Of a DNA stretch of 28,627 nt, positions 8,273-15,389 are shown piece after piece (the first letter of the stretch is position 1; every line of letters starts with the position of its first letter). The translations under genes were made by a program, and so were the position numbers. Source of the stretch: CAZWVA01 sp964636885 (lineage in GTDB: Bacteria > Desulfobacterota_D > UBA1144 > Nemesobacterales > CSP1-2). The DNA lies in contig CAZWVA010000035.1 of NCBI GenBank assembly GCA_964636885.1, forward strand, positions 1 through 28,627, in the 5' to 3' direction. The notes under the pieces are model-generated. The model had not been told where the DNA came from. It saw only the letters and a program-made list of their open reading frames with translations, and did no database searches.

Positions 8273-9361
8273 ATGGGTCTTAGTTGTGGAATTATAGGTC
8301 TTCCAAATGCGGGGAAATCAACCATATTTAACGCCTTGACATCGGCAAAGGCGCTTGTGGCGAACTACCCCTTTACCACCATAGAACCGAATGTCGGAGT
8401 GGTTAACGTCCCCGATGAGACACTACTTAGGCTTGCGGAGGTTATAAAACCGGAAAGGGTCATCCACACCACACTCAAGTTCATAGACATAGCAGGGCTC
8501 GTAAAGGGGGCGAGCCAAGGAGAGGGACTCGGAAACAGGTTTCTCGGACATATAAGGGAGGTTGACGCACTCATTCACGTTGTAAGGTGTTTTGAATCCG
8601 AGGTGCCCAACGTCTTTGAGAGAGTCGACCCGAAGCGCGACGTTGAGGTGATAAACCTAGAACTCCTGCTCGCCGATCTAGAGACGGTGGAAAAGAGGAT
8701 AGGAAAGGTTGAAAAGACAGCAAAATCCGGGAATAAGGAGGCACAATTGGAATACGGTCTTCTGGAACGCCTAAAAGAGCACCTTTCCCGCGGAAAGCCG
8801 ACAAGGGGTTTTCAGGTTCATAGCGAAATAGAAGAGAGGAAACTCGTAGAACTGAATCTGCTCACGGCAAAACCCGTTCTTTATGTAGCGAATCTTGAGG
8901 AGACAGATGGGAACGAGGTGCACATCGAAACCCTGAGAAAGATAGCGGAAGAAGAGGGAACCGAACTCGTTACGATATTCGGCAAATTCGAGGCGGAGCT
9001 CTCAGAGCTTCCAGAAGAAGAAGCCGTTCAATTCCTAAAAGAGATGGGTCTTAGCGAATCCGGGCTAAAAAGGCTCGTGAGAGCGGCATACAGGTTACTC
9101 GATCTCGTTACCTTTTATACAACAAACGGCGTCGAGCTTCGGGCCTGGAGCGTAAAACGCGGAACAAAGGCACCGGAGGCCGCAGGAATGATCCATAGCG
9201 ATTTTGAAAGGGGGTTTATTAAAGCCGAGGTAGTATCCTGTGAGGACTATATAAGATGTGGGTCAGATGCAAAGGTAAGGGAACTAGGACTCTTAAGGAT
9301 AGAGGGCAGGGATTATCAAATTCAAGATAAAGATATGGTATATTTTAGGTTTAAAATCTAG
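8273..9361 (+). CDS. ychF: Ribosome-associated ATPase/GTPase YchF (OLA1 family)
   Basis: 362 residues, full length. The P-loop GLPNAGKST is at residues 9-17. TTIEPNVGVV and DIAGLVKGASQGEGLGN are the G2 and G3 regions. The G4 position reads NLEE in place of NKxD, the known reason YchF prefers ATP over GTP. A coiled-coil insertion spans roughly residues 125-185, and the C-terminal TGS domain (about 275-360) carries TFYTTNGVELRAW and GMIHSDFERGFIKAEV. It binds the ribosome and is linked to stress responses and translation. The Shine-Dalgarno is weak and the gap from hppA is 46 bp. It is followed by a structured leader and rpsF. Confidence 0.97.
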   Translation: MGLSCGIIGLPNAGKSTIFNALTSAKALVANYPFTTIEPNVGVVNVPDETLLRLAEVIKPERVIHTTLKFIDIAGLVKGASQGEGLGNRFLGHIREVDALIHVVRCFESEVPNVFERVDPKRDVEVINLELLLADLETVEKRIGKVEKTAKSGNKEAQLEYGLLERLKEHLSRGKPTRGFQVHSEIEERKLVELNLLTAKPVLYVANLEETDGNEVHIETLRKIAEEEGTELVTIFGKFEAELSELPEEEAVQFLKEMGLSESGLKRLVRAAYRLLDLVTFYTTNGVELRAWSVKRGTKAPEAAGMIHSDFERGFIKAEVVSCEDYIRCGSDAKVRELGLLRIEGRDYQIQDKDMVYFRFKI

Positions 9362-9402
9362 ATCCGTTACTCTGGGCTTGGATTCCAAGCCCAGGGTCGG
9401 AT
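9362..9402 (+). promoter_or_regulatory. Strong structured leader (hairpin) upstream of rpsF
   Basis: The 63-base gap between ychF and rpsF is mostly one long hairpin. The core is CTGGGCTTGG (9372-9381), a three-base loop ATT, and CCAAGCCCAG (9385-9394). Pairing extends outward through 9369-9371 with 9395-9397 (one wobble) and then, past a TT bulge at 9367-9368, through ATCCG (9362-9366) with CGGAT (9398-9402). No T-run follows, so it is not a standard terminator. It ends about nine bases before the rpsF Shine-Dalgarno. A role in S6/S18 autoregulation, mRNA processing or attenuation is inference. Confidence 0.55.
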
Positions 9403-9424
9403 GTCCAAAACGGGAGGGGTTTAA

Positions 9425-9769
9425 ATGCCAAAGTTAAACTACTATGAAACGCTCTACCTTACGCGGCCAGACCTTACGGAGGAGGAACTAAACAAGGTAC
9501 AGGGAAGGCTCAAGGAAACCATAGCAAACCATGAGGGAGAGATCCTTAAATCCGAGAAATGGGCGGAGAGGAACCTAGCCTACAGGATCAAACACTACAC
9601 AAAAGGGATCTACTACATACTGGTTTACAGGGCCCTTCCAAGCGTAGTGGCCGAGATAGAAAAGAACCTAAACTTCTTTAACAGCGAGGTACTCAGGTTC
9701 GTAACGGTAAGGATAAAGGAAGAGTCGGCTTTAAAAGACACATCCGTTTCAGAAACACAGTCCTATTAG
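9425..9769 (+). CDS. rpsF: 30S ribosomal protein S6
   Basis: 114 residues. S6 pairs with S18 on the platform of the small subunit. The family pattern is clear: YYETLYLTRPDLTEEEL, then KWAERNLAYRIKHYTKGIYY, then FNSEVLRFVTVRI. The C-terminal 16 residues are a short polar tail. ATG follows GGGAGGGG at good spacing, just downstream of the leader hairpin. rpsR starts 10 bases after the stop, with no ssb gene between them, unlike Firmicutes and several other phyla. Confidence 0.97.
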   Translation: MPKLNYYETLYLTRPDLTEEELNKVQGRLKETIANHEGEILKSEKWAERNLAYRIKHYTKGIYYILVYRALPSVVAEIEKNLNFFNSEVLRFVTVRIKEESALKDTSVSETQSY

Positions 9770-9779
9770 GGAGGCAAGA

Positions 9780-10016
9780 ATGGAAACAACAAAGGAAAAG
9801 AAGTTTTTCACGAGAAAGAAGGTCTGTAAGTTCTGCACCGAATCCAGTGAGATAGACTACAAGAACGTCGATCTTCTCTCACAGTTTATAACCGAAAGGA
9901 AGAAGATAGTGCCAAGAAGAACCACAGGACTCTGTGCATATCATCAAAGGGAGATCTCTTCCGCGATAAAACGTGCACGCGTTATGGCCCTTCTTCCGTT
10001 CACGGTTCTTCACTAG
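9780..10016 (+). CDS. rpsR: 30S ribosomal protein S18, cysteine-containing form
   Basis: 78 residues. This S6 partner contacts the small subunit platform. The core VDLLSQFITERKKIVPRRTTGLC and the end KRARVMALLPF are diagnostic. It keeps C16 and C19 (CKFC) and C52 with H55 (CAYH), a Cys/His set that could hold zinc, as in the cysteine-containing paralogue type of several ribosomal proteins. ATG follows GGGAGG. It lies between rpsF and rplI. Confidence 0.97.
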   Translation: METTKEKKFFTRKKVCKFCTESSEIDYKNVDLLSQFITERKKIVPRRTTGLCAYHQREISSAIKRARVMALLPFTVLH

Positions 10017-10025
10017 AACGCAATC

Positions 10026-10053
10026 GTAGGGGCGACTCATGAATCGCCCCTAC
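10026..10053. repeat. Palindromic GTAGGGGCGA...TCGCCCCTAC element
   Basis: Ten-base perfect arms (10026-10035 and 10044-10053) flank an eight-base loop that contains the small palindrome TCATGA. It sits in the 65-base gap between rpsR and rplI. The arms resemble the GTAGGG...CCCTAC short palindromes scattered through many bacterial genomes, which behave like REP or MITE-type repeats. A related copy lies at 12416-12453. No T-run follows, and rplI continues the operon, so termination is not its obvious role. Confidence 0.6.
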
Positions 10054-10081
10054 CTCGACCATATAGAATCGGGAGGATAAT

Positions 10082-10531
10082 ATGAAGGTAATCCTTATAG
10101 ACGACGTTGAAACGCTCGGCAAGAAGGGGGAAATAAAGGAGGTAAAAAGGGGACTCGCTAGAAACTACCTTCTTCCAAGGAAACTGGCTATCGAAGCCAC
10201 ACCCGGGAATCTGAAGCTCTGGGAACAGCAGAGACAGGCTCTAAAGAAAAAGGAGGAAAAAGCGAGGGCAGAGGCCGAGGCACTAGCGGCCAGGCTTCAG
10301 GCGGTTTCCTGTACCATACACGCAAAGGCGGGAGAGGAAGACAGGCTCTTTGGATCCGTGACATCTCAGAACATATCGGATGCCCTTGCCAAACTTGGAT
10401 TCGAGATCTCGAGAAAGGACATCGACCTAGATGCCCCGATTAAGGCACTTGGAACCTACGATGTCCGTATAAAACTCCATCCCAATGTCGTTGCTAATAT
10501 TAAAGTCAATGTAGTAAAAGAAGAGGAGTGA
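10082..10531 (+). CDS. rplI: 50S ribosomal protein L9
   Basis: 149 residues, full length. L9 binds 23S rRNA through its N-terminal domain (MKVILIDDVETLGKKGEIKEVKRGLARNYLLP) and has a long connecting helix (about 45-75, Lys/Glu/Ala-rich) and a C-terminal domain containing GSVTSQNISDALAKLGFEI and ALGTYDVRIKLHPNV. ATG follows GGGAGGAT. It is the last gene of the prs-to-L9 run, and a strong terminator begins at its stop codon. The dnaB gene that often follows rplI is absent here. Confidence 0.97.
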   Translation: MKVILIDDVETLGKKGEIKEVKRGLARNYLLPRKLAIEATPGNLKLWEQQRQALKKKEEKARAEAEALAARLQAVSCTIHAKAGEEDRLFGSVTSQNISDALAKLGFEISRKDIDLDAPIKALGTYDVRIKLHPNVVANIKVNVVKEEE

Positions 10532-10568
10532 TGACGAGGGGTTCAGACTTTGAACCCCTCGTCATTTT
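10531..10568 (+). terminator. Rho-independent terminator after rplI
   Basis: A perfect 15-bp stem (10531-10545 with 10551-10565) has a five-base loop GACTT and is followed by TTTTC. The first arm begins on the last base of the rplI stop codon. The T-run supports termination of plus-strand transcripts. The minus-strand gene that ends at 10568 converges here, but that side lacks a T-run. Confidence 0.8.
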
Positions 10569-11410
10569 CATCTGCCGGGTTGTATCATTTCCTGAAGGGT
10601 AATCCTCTTATAGCCTGCAGGGGGTTGAAATTCGCCATCCGATAGATCGGCCTTGTTAACCCTGACTATCTCCTCGATATAAGCACTGCCGTCAGAGAGG
10701 TAATCCACGGATCTAGTAGGAAAACCAGTTTCGTAAATCTCTTTAAGTACCCTCTCTTGCTCATCCAGACCGGAATACCCTAACCCCGCTTTTTCACTTA
10801 TCTTTTTTATCTCACTCATATAACTCGCCATCTTCTTCATATCGAGTTCCCCGTCTAAACCGATGTCCTTGCTTATCCATATCTCCTCACTTAGCTTTCC
10901 GTCTTCATAGATCTCATACTTATTGGATCTATACCCCGCGATGTCTCTGCTTTCATCCGTCTTCTTGAGGCTCACCTTCTTGGGCAGTGTTCCCTCTCCG
11001 GGGAGTTTCATCCCCTGGGCCTTCATCATCTCCTCGGCCTTAGCCCTCTGGTCTGGTGGAAGCTTAGAGAGCTGCTTCTCTAAGTCGGCCTTCATCCTAT
11101 CGGTCATATCCTGAATGAATTTAAAATACTCTTCCGGAGTCGTAATTATGTATCTCTTTCCCTCGTTATCTATTTGAACCATCTCTCCTGTGTTTAGATC
11201 GAATATCGCCACCGCCTGCCCGTTCTGCTCTTCGACAAACTTGATTCTATTTTTACTAATGAATATCCTTCCCTTTCTCTTTTCAGCCTCACCCTTCTTG
11301 TAGCTCACCTGCTCCATTATAAACCCGGCGAATGCCATTTCCAGACTAAAAGCAAGGGACGCTATAACAAACAAGAAAACACACATGGATTTTAATAAGA
11401 CTCCTCTCAT
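10568..11410 (-). CDS. Exported DUF4412-like protein
   Basis: 280 residues. The N-terminus has a signal peptide with a hydrophobic core at about residues 10-23 and a probable cleavage after A28 (AFA|G). The mature part starts with beta-strand-rich sequence (GRIFISKNRIKF, AIFDLNTGEMVQID) and continues with a central Lys/Met/Pro-rich linker (about 100-140) and a second beta region (YRSNKYEIYEDGKLSEEIW). This layout resembles the DUF4412 family of periplasmic or lipoprotein-carrier-like proteins. The role is unknown. ATG follows AGGAGG, an excellent site. It is monocistronic, convergent with rplI and divergent from thi4. Confidence 0.75.
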   Translation of the reverse strand: MRGVLLKSMCVFLFVIASLAFSLEMAFAGFIMEQVSYKKGEAEKRKGRIFISKNRIKFVEEQNGQAVAIFDLNTGEMVQIDNEGKRYIITTPEEYFKFIQDMTDRMKADLEKQLSKLPPDQRAKAEEMMKAQGMKLPGEGTLPKKVSLKKTDESRDIAGYRSNKYEIYEDGKLSEEIWISKDIGLDGELDMKKMASYMSEIKKISEKAGLGYSGLDEQERVLKEIYETGFPTRSVDYLSDGSAYIEEIVRVNKADLSDGEFQPPAGYKRITLQEMIQPGR

Positions 11411-11533
11411 TGCATTTGCCTCCTAAGAATCCGTTTTTTAAGCCGTATAAAGTTAACCTATAAATCCATAACTGACTAGGGTCTTATCAACACCAGAGAC
11501 ATTTTGGAACAGGATATCAGCAGACGGTCGCTA

Positions 11534-11561
11534 TTGACGACTAGGGTATTTGTGATAGATT
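11534..11561 (+). promoter_or_regulatory. Candidate sigma-70 promoter for thi4
   Basis: TTGACG (11534-11539) and TAGATT (11556-11561) are separated by 16 bases in the 194-base gap between the divergent DUF4412-like gene and thi4. Five of six and four of six consensus positions match. The predicted leader is about 35 bases and contains GGGAGG before the ATG. I looked for a TPP riboswitch in this gap and saw none of its conserved segments. Confidence 0.45.
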
Positions 11562-11604
11562 AACCTAAGGTGAGTAAGTCTGTTAAAGGGAGGTAGTTTT
11601 AGTT

Positions 11605-12414
11605 ATGGCGGAAAAGCAAAGACTCTTCGCACCCGTGGGTGAAAAAGAGATTACAAGAGCCATAGTGGACGAGTTTTCTAAGGAATTCTCCGAGTACGTT
11701 ACAAGTGATGTGATAGTGGTAGGCGGAGGTCCGAGCGGTCTCGTTGCTGCAAAAGACATCGCAAAGAAGAAATTCAAGGTCCTCCTCGTTGAAAGGATGA
11801 ACTACCTTGGCGGTGGGTTCTGGATTGGTGGATACCTAATGAATAAAATCACTGTAAGGGACCCAGGACAAAAGGTGCTTGACGAAATAGAGGTTCCATA
11901 CAAAGAGGTCTCAGACGGTCTTTACGTTGCAGACGGCCCCTACGCCTGCTCAAAGCTAATAGCGACCATGTGCGAGGCAGGAGTGAAGGTCGCAAATATG
12001 ACCATGTTTGACGACCTAGTTTACAGGGAAAACGGTCGGGTGGCGGGAGTAGTCGTAAACTGGACCCCCATCTCAAATATGCCGAAAGAAATCACCTGTC
12101 TTGATCCGATCGCGCTTGAATCAAAACTCGTAATAGACGCCACGGGTCATGACGCCTACCTCGTTTCCAGATTAGCGAAACAGGGGCTTTTTAAGAAGCT
12201 CCCCGGTCACGGCTCCATGTGGGTAGAGAGATCAGAGGACGCACTTGTCGAATACACGGGCGAGGTCCATCCGGGTCTAATCGTCTGTGGAATGGCTGTA
12301 AACAGCACATACGGGCTTCCAAGAATGGGACCAACATTTGGTGGGATGCTCCTTTCAGGAAAAAAGGCGGCAGAGGTCGCTATAAGCATACTCCAGGAAC
12401 AAGCCAGAGCTTAA
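11605..12414 (+). CDS. thi4: Thi4-type thiazole synthase (ADP-thiazole carboxylate synthesis)
   Basis: 269 residues. The family builds the thiazole part of thiamin from NAD, glycine and sulfur. The dinucleotide-binding GGGPSG is at residues 40-45, followed by VLLVERMNYLGGGFWIGG. DATGHDAYLVSRL and GLPRMGPTFGGMLLSGKKAAE are hallmark C-terminal motifs. The residue at the sulfur-donor position is C165 (TCLDP), as in yeast THI4 (Cys-Met-Asp-Pro), while the methanogen enzymes I recall have His there (LHVDP). A Cys-type enzyme may be a single-turnover sulfur donor. The related ribose-1,5-bisphosphate isomerase of archaea is a common mis-annotation of this family. ATG follows GGGAGG. The gene stands alone, without other thiamin genes. 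Confidence 0.93.
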   Translation: MAEKQRLFAPVGEKEITRAIVDEFSKEFSEYVTSDVIVVGGGPSGLVAAKDIAKKKFKVLLVERMNYLGGGFWIGGYLMNKITVRDPGQKVLDEIEVPYKEVSDGLYVADGPYACSKLIATMCEAGVKVANMTMFDDLVYRENGRVAGVVVNWTPISNMPKEITCLDPIALESKLVIDATGHDAYLVSRLAKQGLFKKLPGHGSMWVERSEDALVEYTGEVHPGLIVCGMAVNSTYGLPRMGPTFGGMLLSGKKAAEVAISILQEQARA

Positions 12415-12415
12415 G

Positions 12416-12453
12416 TATAAGTAGGGACGTTCAATCGAACGTTCCTACTTATA
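12416..12453. repeat. 38-base palindrome between convergent thi4 and DUF6775-like genes
   Basis: Arms of 17 bases (12416-12432 and 12437-12453) pair with one G-U wobble around the loop AATC. The inner part, GTAGGGACGTTC, resembles the element at 10026-10053. It begins two bases after the thi4 stop. Neither side has a T-run, so if it terminates both genes it does so without the classical tail. It may be a REP-like repeat or an mRNA 3'-end stabiliser. Confidence 0.6.
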
Positions 12454-12469
12454 CCACACTGAATTATCC

Positions 12470-13339
12470 TCACTGGTTCTCCAGTAGGGTTCTCCTGTGT
12501 TCCTCGCATAGCTTTCCTTCAAATTGAGCCTTTAAGACCTCCTCCTGCCAGTGGGAGTTATAGAGACAACAGGACGGGTTATTACAGAAGGGATTCCCGG
12601 TAAGCCCGTAAAAAACGGCCTGAAGGGCATAGGAACCTAAGACCTCGGTGATTCTCGGGTCATCGTACTGAATGAATCTTCCCTTGTATATGAGATCGAG
12701 ATCTTTTACGTCTTTTCCTCCACGTATGAATCCGGCCTTTAACCAGTAGTACTCCCTTGGTCTTGCAGGGGCTTCCACTATTCCAGAGGTTGAGATTAAA
12801 GATGGAACCCCCGTGAGTATTACCCTTGCATGGTATCTTTTCGTCTCAAACGTCCCAAAAAGCCTTCCTGTAAAGATCACGTGAATAAACCCGTCCTCAG
12901 ATTCACTTGGGTATTTCTCCGCTATCATCTTATAAAGGATCCTCTGAAGCCAGAGCCCATCATAGAGTACTCCGAGGGAACTCGCCCTTCCCTTAACCCT
13001 CCTCAATTCGATATCGACCTCCCCATAAATCGGCTCGCGGATCTCGTCAAGGGGTGTAGAGAGGTCTAGAACCCTCGCACCTACGATTCTTCTCGCTAAC
13101 TCTAGGATTTCTTCTTGACTGAGACCTAGGAATTCAAAGAGGTTCCCTCGGTCTTGGACTGAGAATTCATAGTTCTTCAGGTAACTAATTATCTTGGCGA
13201 TTGATAATGACTCTGACGGATAATCTGAGTAAATAAAAACTCCTTTAATTTTAGCCACAGTAATATAGCGCATCCCTTTAGAGTCGTGATGGTTGCAACA
13301 AGGCAATGATCCTTCCAAATACCTTAACCACCTTTCCAT
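12470..13339 (-). CDS. DUF6775-like protein (putative metallopeptidase family)
   Basis: 289 residues from ATG 13339. It resembles a family I know mainly from archaea, annotated as DUF6775 putative metallopeptidase. Supporting stretches are VLYDGLWLQRILYK, HVIFTGRLFGTFE, RYHARVILTGVPSLISTSG, EAPARPREYYWLKAGF, and the end FCNNPSCCLYNSHWQEEV with CEEH. The C-terminal Cys/His set could bind metal. There is no HExxH motif, so the peptidase label is weak. An ATG at 13273 would remove 22 residues. I keep 13339 because the stop of the small ORF just upstream overlaps it by 16 bases, a pattern typical of coupled translation, although its own Shine-Dalgarno is poor. It is the last gene of the HtrA-RidA run and converges with thi4. 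Confidence 0.75.
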   Translation of the reverse strand: MERWLRYLEGSLPCCNHHDSKGMRYITVAKIKGVFIYSDYPSESLSIAKIISYLKNYEFSVQDRGNLFEFLGLSQEEILELARRIVGARVLDLSTPLDEIREPIYGEVDIELRRVKGRASSLGVLYDGLWLQRILYKMIAEKYPSESEDGFIHVIFTGRLFGTFETKRYHARVILTGVPSLISTSGIVEAPARPREYYWLKAGFIRGGKDVKDLDLIYKGRFIQYDDPRITEVLGSYALQAVFYGLTGNPFCNNPSCCLYNSHWQEEVLKAQFEGKLCEEHRRTLLENQ

Positions 13340-13437
13340 ATCTCGGTTATCCCGAGTTGAGATGCCGGTTCTTTTTCGCTTGTAAAAACTATCTTATATT
13401 CGTATTTTGCCTTTATATACGCCTCTGTGGGTTTCAT
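13324..13437 (-). CDS. Small ORF of 37 residues with strong ribosome binding site
   Basis: The ATG at 13437-13435 is preceded by GGAGGG with a five-base spacer (13443-13448), one of the best ribosome binding sites in the window. The frame runs 37 codons to TAA at 13326-13324. The product starts MKPTEAYIKAKYEYKIVFTS and ends ITEIWKGG. It is Lys/Glu-rich, has no signal peptide or membrane segment, and its codon use (ATA, AAG, GGG) is like its neighbours. It lies 26 bases after the RidA stop and its stop overlaps the start of the DUF6775-like gene by 16 bases, so it could be a real small protein or a leader peptide coupling translation of the next gene. A frameshifted N-terminus of the next gene is another possibility. 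I recognise no family. Confidence 0.55.
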   Translation of the reverse strand: MKPTEAYIKAKYEYKIVFTSEKEPASQLGITEIWKGG

Positions 13438-13463
13438 ACTTTCCCTCCGATAACATTGATTAA

Positions 13464-13964
13464 TCAAATTTTTAGGAGGAAAATCTCTGCGATAACCTCT
13501 ATCTCTACAGGAGAACCAAGAGGGAGTTCATAAACGCCCACAGCGACGCGGGCATGACGGCCCTCTTCTCCAAAGACCTGATAGAAGAGATCAGATGCAC
13601 CGTTTACCACACTTGCCTGCATATCAAAGCCAGAAGCGCTTGAAACGTATCCCGTAACCTTTACTATTCTTCTAACCCTATCTAGGTCGCCAAGCTCACC
13701 TTTCATTATGGAAATGGCGTTTATTGCGGCCATCCTTGCCGCATCCATTCCCTCCTCAACAGAAACCTCTGCCCCCACCTTCCCCTTATACAAGAGTCTC
13801 CCCTCCTTTATGGGAAGCTGACCAGAGATAAAAATTAGATCTCCGGAGATAACGGCGGGTTTATAGGAGCCCAGTGGCGCGGGGGTTTGAAGGATCTCAA
13901 TTCCAAGCTCTCTCAGTCTCTGTTCAGCCTTTATCGTTTCCTCCTTCGATCTTGAGGGCAACAT
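13464..13964 (-). CDS. RidA/YjgF family protein
   Basis: Up to 166 residues. RidA proteins hydrolyse reactive enamines and imines made by PLP enzymes, although many paralogues have unknown substrates. Family features are GSYKPAVISGDLIFISGQLP near the N-terminus, NAISIMKGELGDLDRV, and the Arg-containing HARVAVGVYELPLGSPVEIE near the C-terminus. The ATG at 13964 lies inside the HtrA gene and has a poorly placed ribosome binding site. A strong AAGGAGG falls ten codons later, just before an ATA codon (13934-13932) at the place where homologues usually begin. The true start may be that ATA, which overlaps the HtrA stop by 11 bases. Either way the gene is coupled to HtrA. Confidence 0.88.
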   Translation of the reverse strand: MLPSRSKEETIKAEQRLRELGIEILQTPAPLGSYKPAVISGDLIFISGQLPIKEGRLLYKGKVGAEVSVEEGMDAARMAAINAISIMKGELGDLDRVRRIVKVTGYVSSASGFDMQASVVNGASDLFYQVFGEEGRHARVAVGVYELPLGSPVEIEVIAEIFLLKI

Positions 13965-15363
13965 AGATCGTGTTTTTATTCCTTCTTACGAGTAAAAGCG
14001 CGTTCTCCCCCCTTCTGGTCGAGTCTATGGCTTTCCTGTATTCGTCGAGGGTTCTTATGGGTTTTCTGTTTATCTCAAGGATCACATCCCCTCTACGGAG
14101 TCCAGCCTCCCAGGCGGTACTTCCCAGTTCTACGTCCGTCACTATGACACCCTCGGAATCCTCTAGACCGAGGCGTCTCTGTATTAAGGGGCTTATTTCC
14201 TGAACAACGAGACCCAGATTCCGCTCGATTTCCCGTCCAGCCCCACTGGTGGATCTTGCAGTCTCTTCGGGAAGCTCTCCGAGCCTTACCTCCACGGTTC
14301 TTTCTTTTCCGTTATCCACGAATGTCAACCGCGATTTTGTTCCAGGAGGGGTAGCCGCAACCAATTTGGGAAGCTCAGACATATCCTTGATCCTATTCCC
14401 ATTGAATTCGAGTATCACATCTCCCCTCTTCACTCCGGCTTTATCCGCGGGTCCACCAGGGGTTACATCCGCAACTAATGCCCCCTCCGGCTCCTTGAGA
14501 TTCATGCTCTCGGCTATTTCAGGCGTTATCTGCTGTACCAGAACCCCTAACCAACCCCGAACGACCTTTCCCTTGCTTTTAAGCTGTTCAACCACATACC
14601 TTGCCATGTTAATAGGTATAGCAAACCCTATTCCCTGTCCTCCGGCAATAATAGCGGTATTTACGCCGACTACCTCACCGTCAAGATTAAAAAGCGGTCC
14701 ACCGCTGTTTCCGGGATTTATGGCGGCATCCGTCTGAATAAAATCATCATATGCACCTAATCCAAGAGACCTGCCCTTTGCGCTAACTATTCCAGTTGTA
14801 ACCGTATGCCCTAATCCAAATGGGTTTCCTATCGCAACGACCCAATTCCCGATTTCAAGGGCATCCGAGTTTCCAAAAGCAACTGCAGGTAGCCTGTGCT
14901 TGGGGTTAATCTTAAGAAGCGCAAGATCGGTTTTCGGATCCTTTCCTATAACATCGGCCTTATACTTCTCTCCGTCCTCTAGGATCACGTCGATGTCGCT
15001 CGCCTTCTCGACGACGTGATTGTTCGTTATAATGTAACCATCCTCGCTTATAATAAATCCAGAGCCAAGCCCCCTCTGTCTAAACTCTCCCTGGGGCATA
15101 TCTCCGAAAAACCTTTTAAAAAACTCTTCAAATGGATCGTTCTCTCCACCTCCAAACGGCGATTCGAAAGGCGAACCAAATGAAAAGGGGCCTCCTTTAA
15201 CGACACTCGTCGTGCTTATATTCACTACAGACGGCTTTAACCTCTTAACGAGCTCCGCCAGCGATCCAAGGTCACCAGCCTTTGCATCCCGGTCCAGGAA
15301 GGCAAAAGCGATGAGAAAAAGAAGTGTATATATTGAAAGAACGGTTCTTGTAAACCTCGTCAT
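13924..15363 (-). CDS. degQ: Periplasmic serine protease, HtrA/DegQ family with two PDZ domains
   Basis: 479 residues. It degrades or refolds damaged envelope proteins. A signal peptide ends at about A29 (AKA|G). The trypsin-like domain has the triad H116 (TNNHVV), D146 (KTDLALLKI) and S220 (PGNSGGPLF). A Gly/Phe/Pro-rich loop (about 57-90) precedes the conserved GLGSGFIISEDGYIITNNHV. PDZ1 covers about residues 265-355 and PDZ2 about 385-475 (LRRGDVILEINRKPI), as in DegP/DegQ/MucD. DegP and DegQ cannot be separated with confidence. ATG follows GGAGG at nine bases. The promoter upstream is good. RidA overlaps its 3' end, and msrA is divergent from it. Confidence 0.95.
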   Translation of the reverse strand: MTRFTRTVLSIYTLLFLIAFAFLDRDAKAGDLGSLAELVKRLKPSVVNISTTSVVKGGPFSFGSPFESPFGGGENDPFEEFFKRFFGDMPQGEFRQRGLGSGFIISEDGYIITNNHVVEKASDIDVILEDGEKYKADVIGKDPKTDLALLKINPKHRLPAVAFGNSDALEIGNWVVAIGNPFGLGHTVTTGIVSAKGRSLGLGAYDDFIQTDAAINPGNSGGPLFNLDGEVVGVNTAIIAGGQGIGFAIPINMARYVVEQLKSKGKVVRGWLGVLVQQITPEIAESMNLKEPEGALVADVTPGGPADKAGVKRGDVILEFNGNRIKDMSELPKLVAATPPGTKSRLTFVDNGKERTVEVRLGELPEETARSTSGAGREIERNLGLVVQEISPLIQRRLGLEDSEGVIVTDVELGSTAWEAGLRRGDVILEINRKPIRTLDEYRKAIDSTRRGENALLLVRRNKNTIYVALKIEGGNDKG

Positions 15364-15389
15364 ATTCTAAAGCCTCCAAATAAAAAAAT

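Noticed and set aside
11411..11604. TPP riboswitch upstream of thi4
   Set aside because: The conserved CUGAGA and AUGCCAGCG-type segments are not present.
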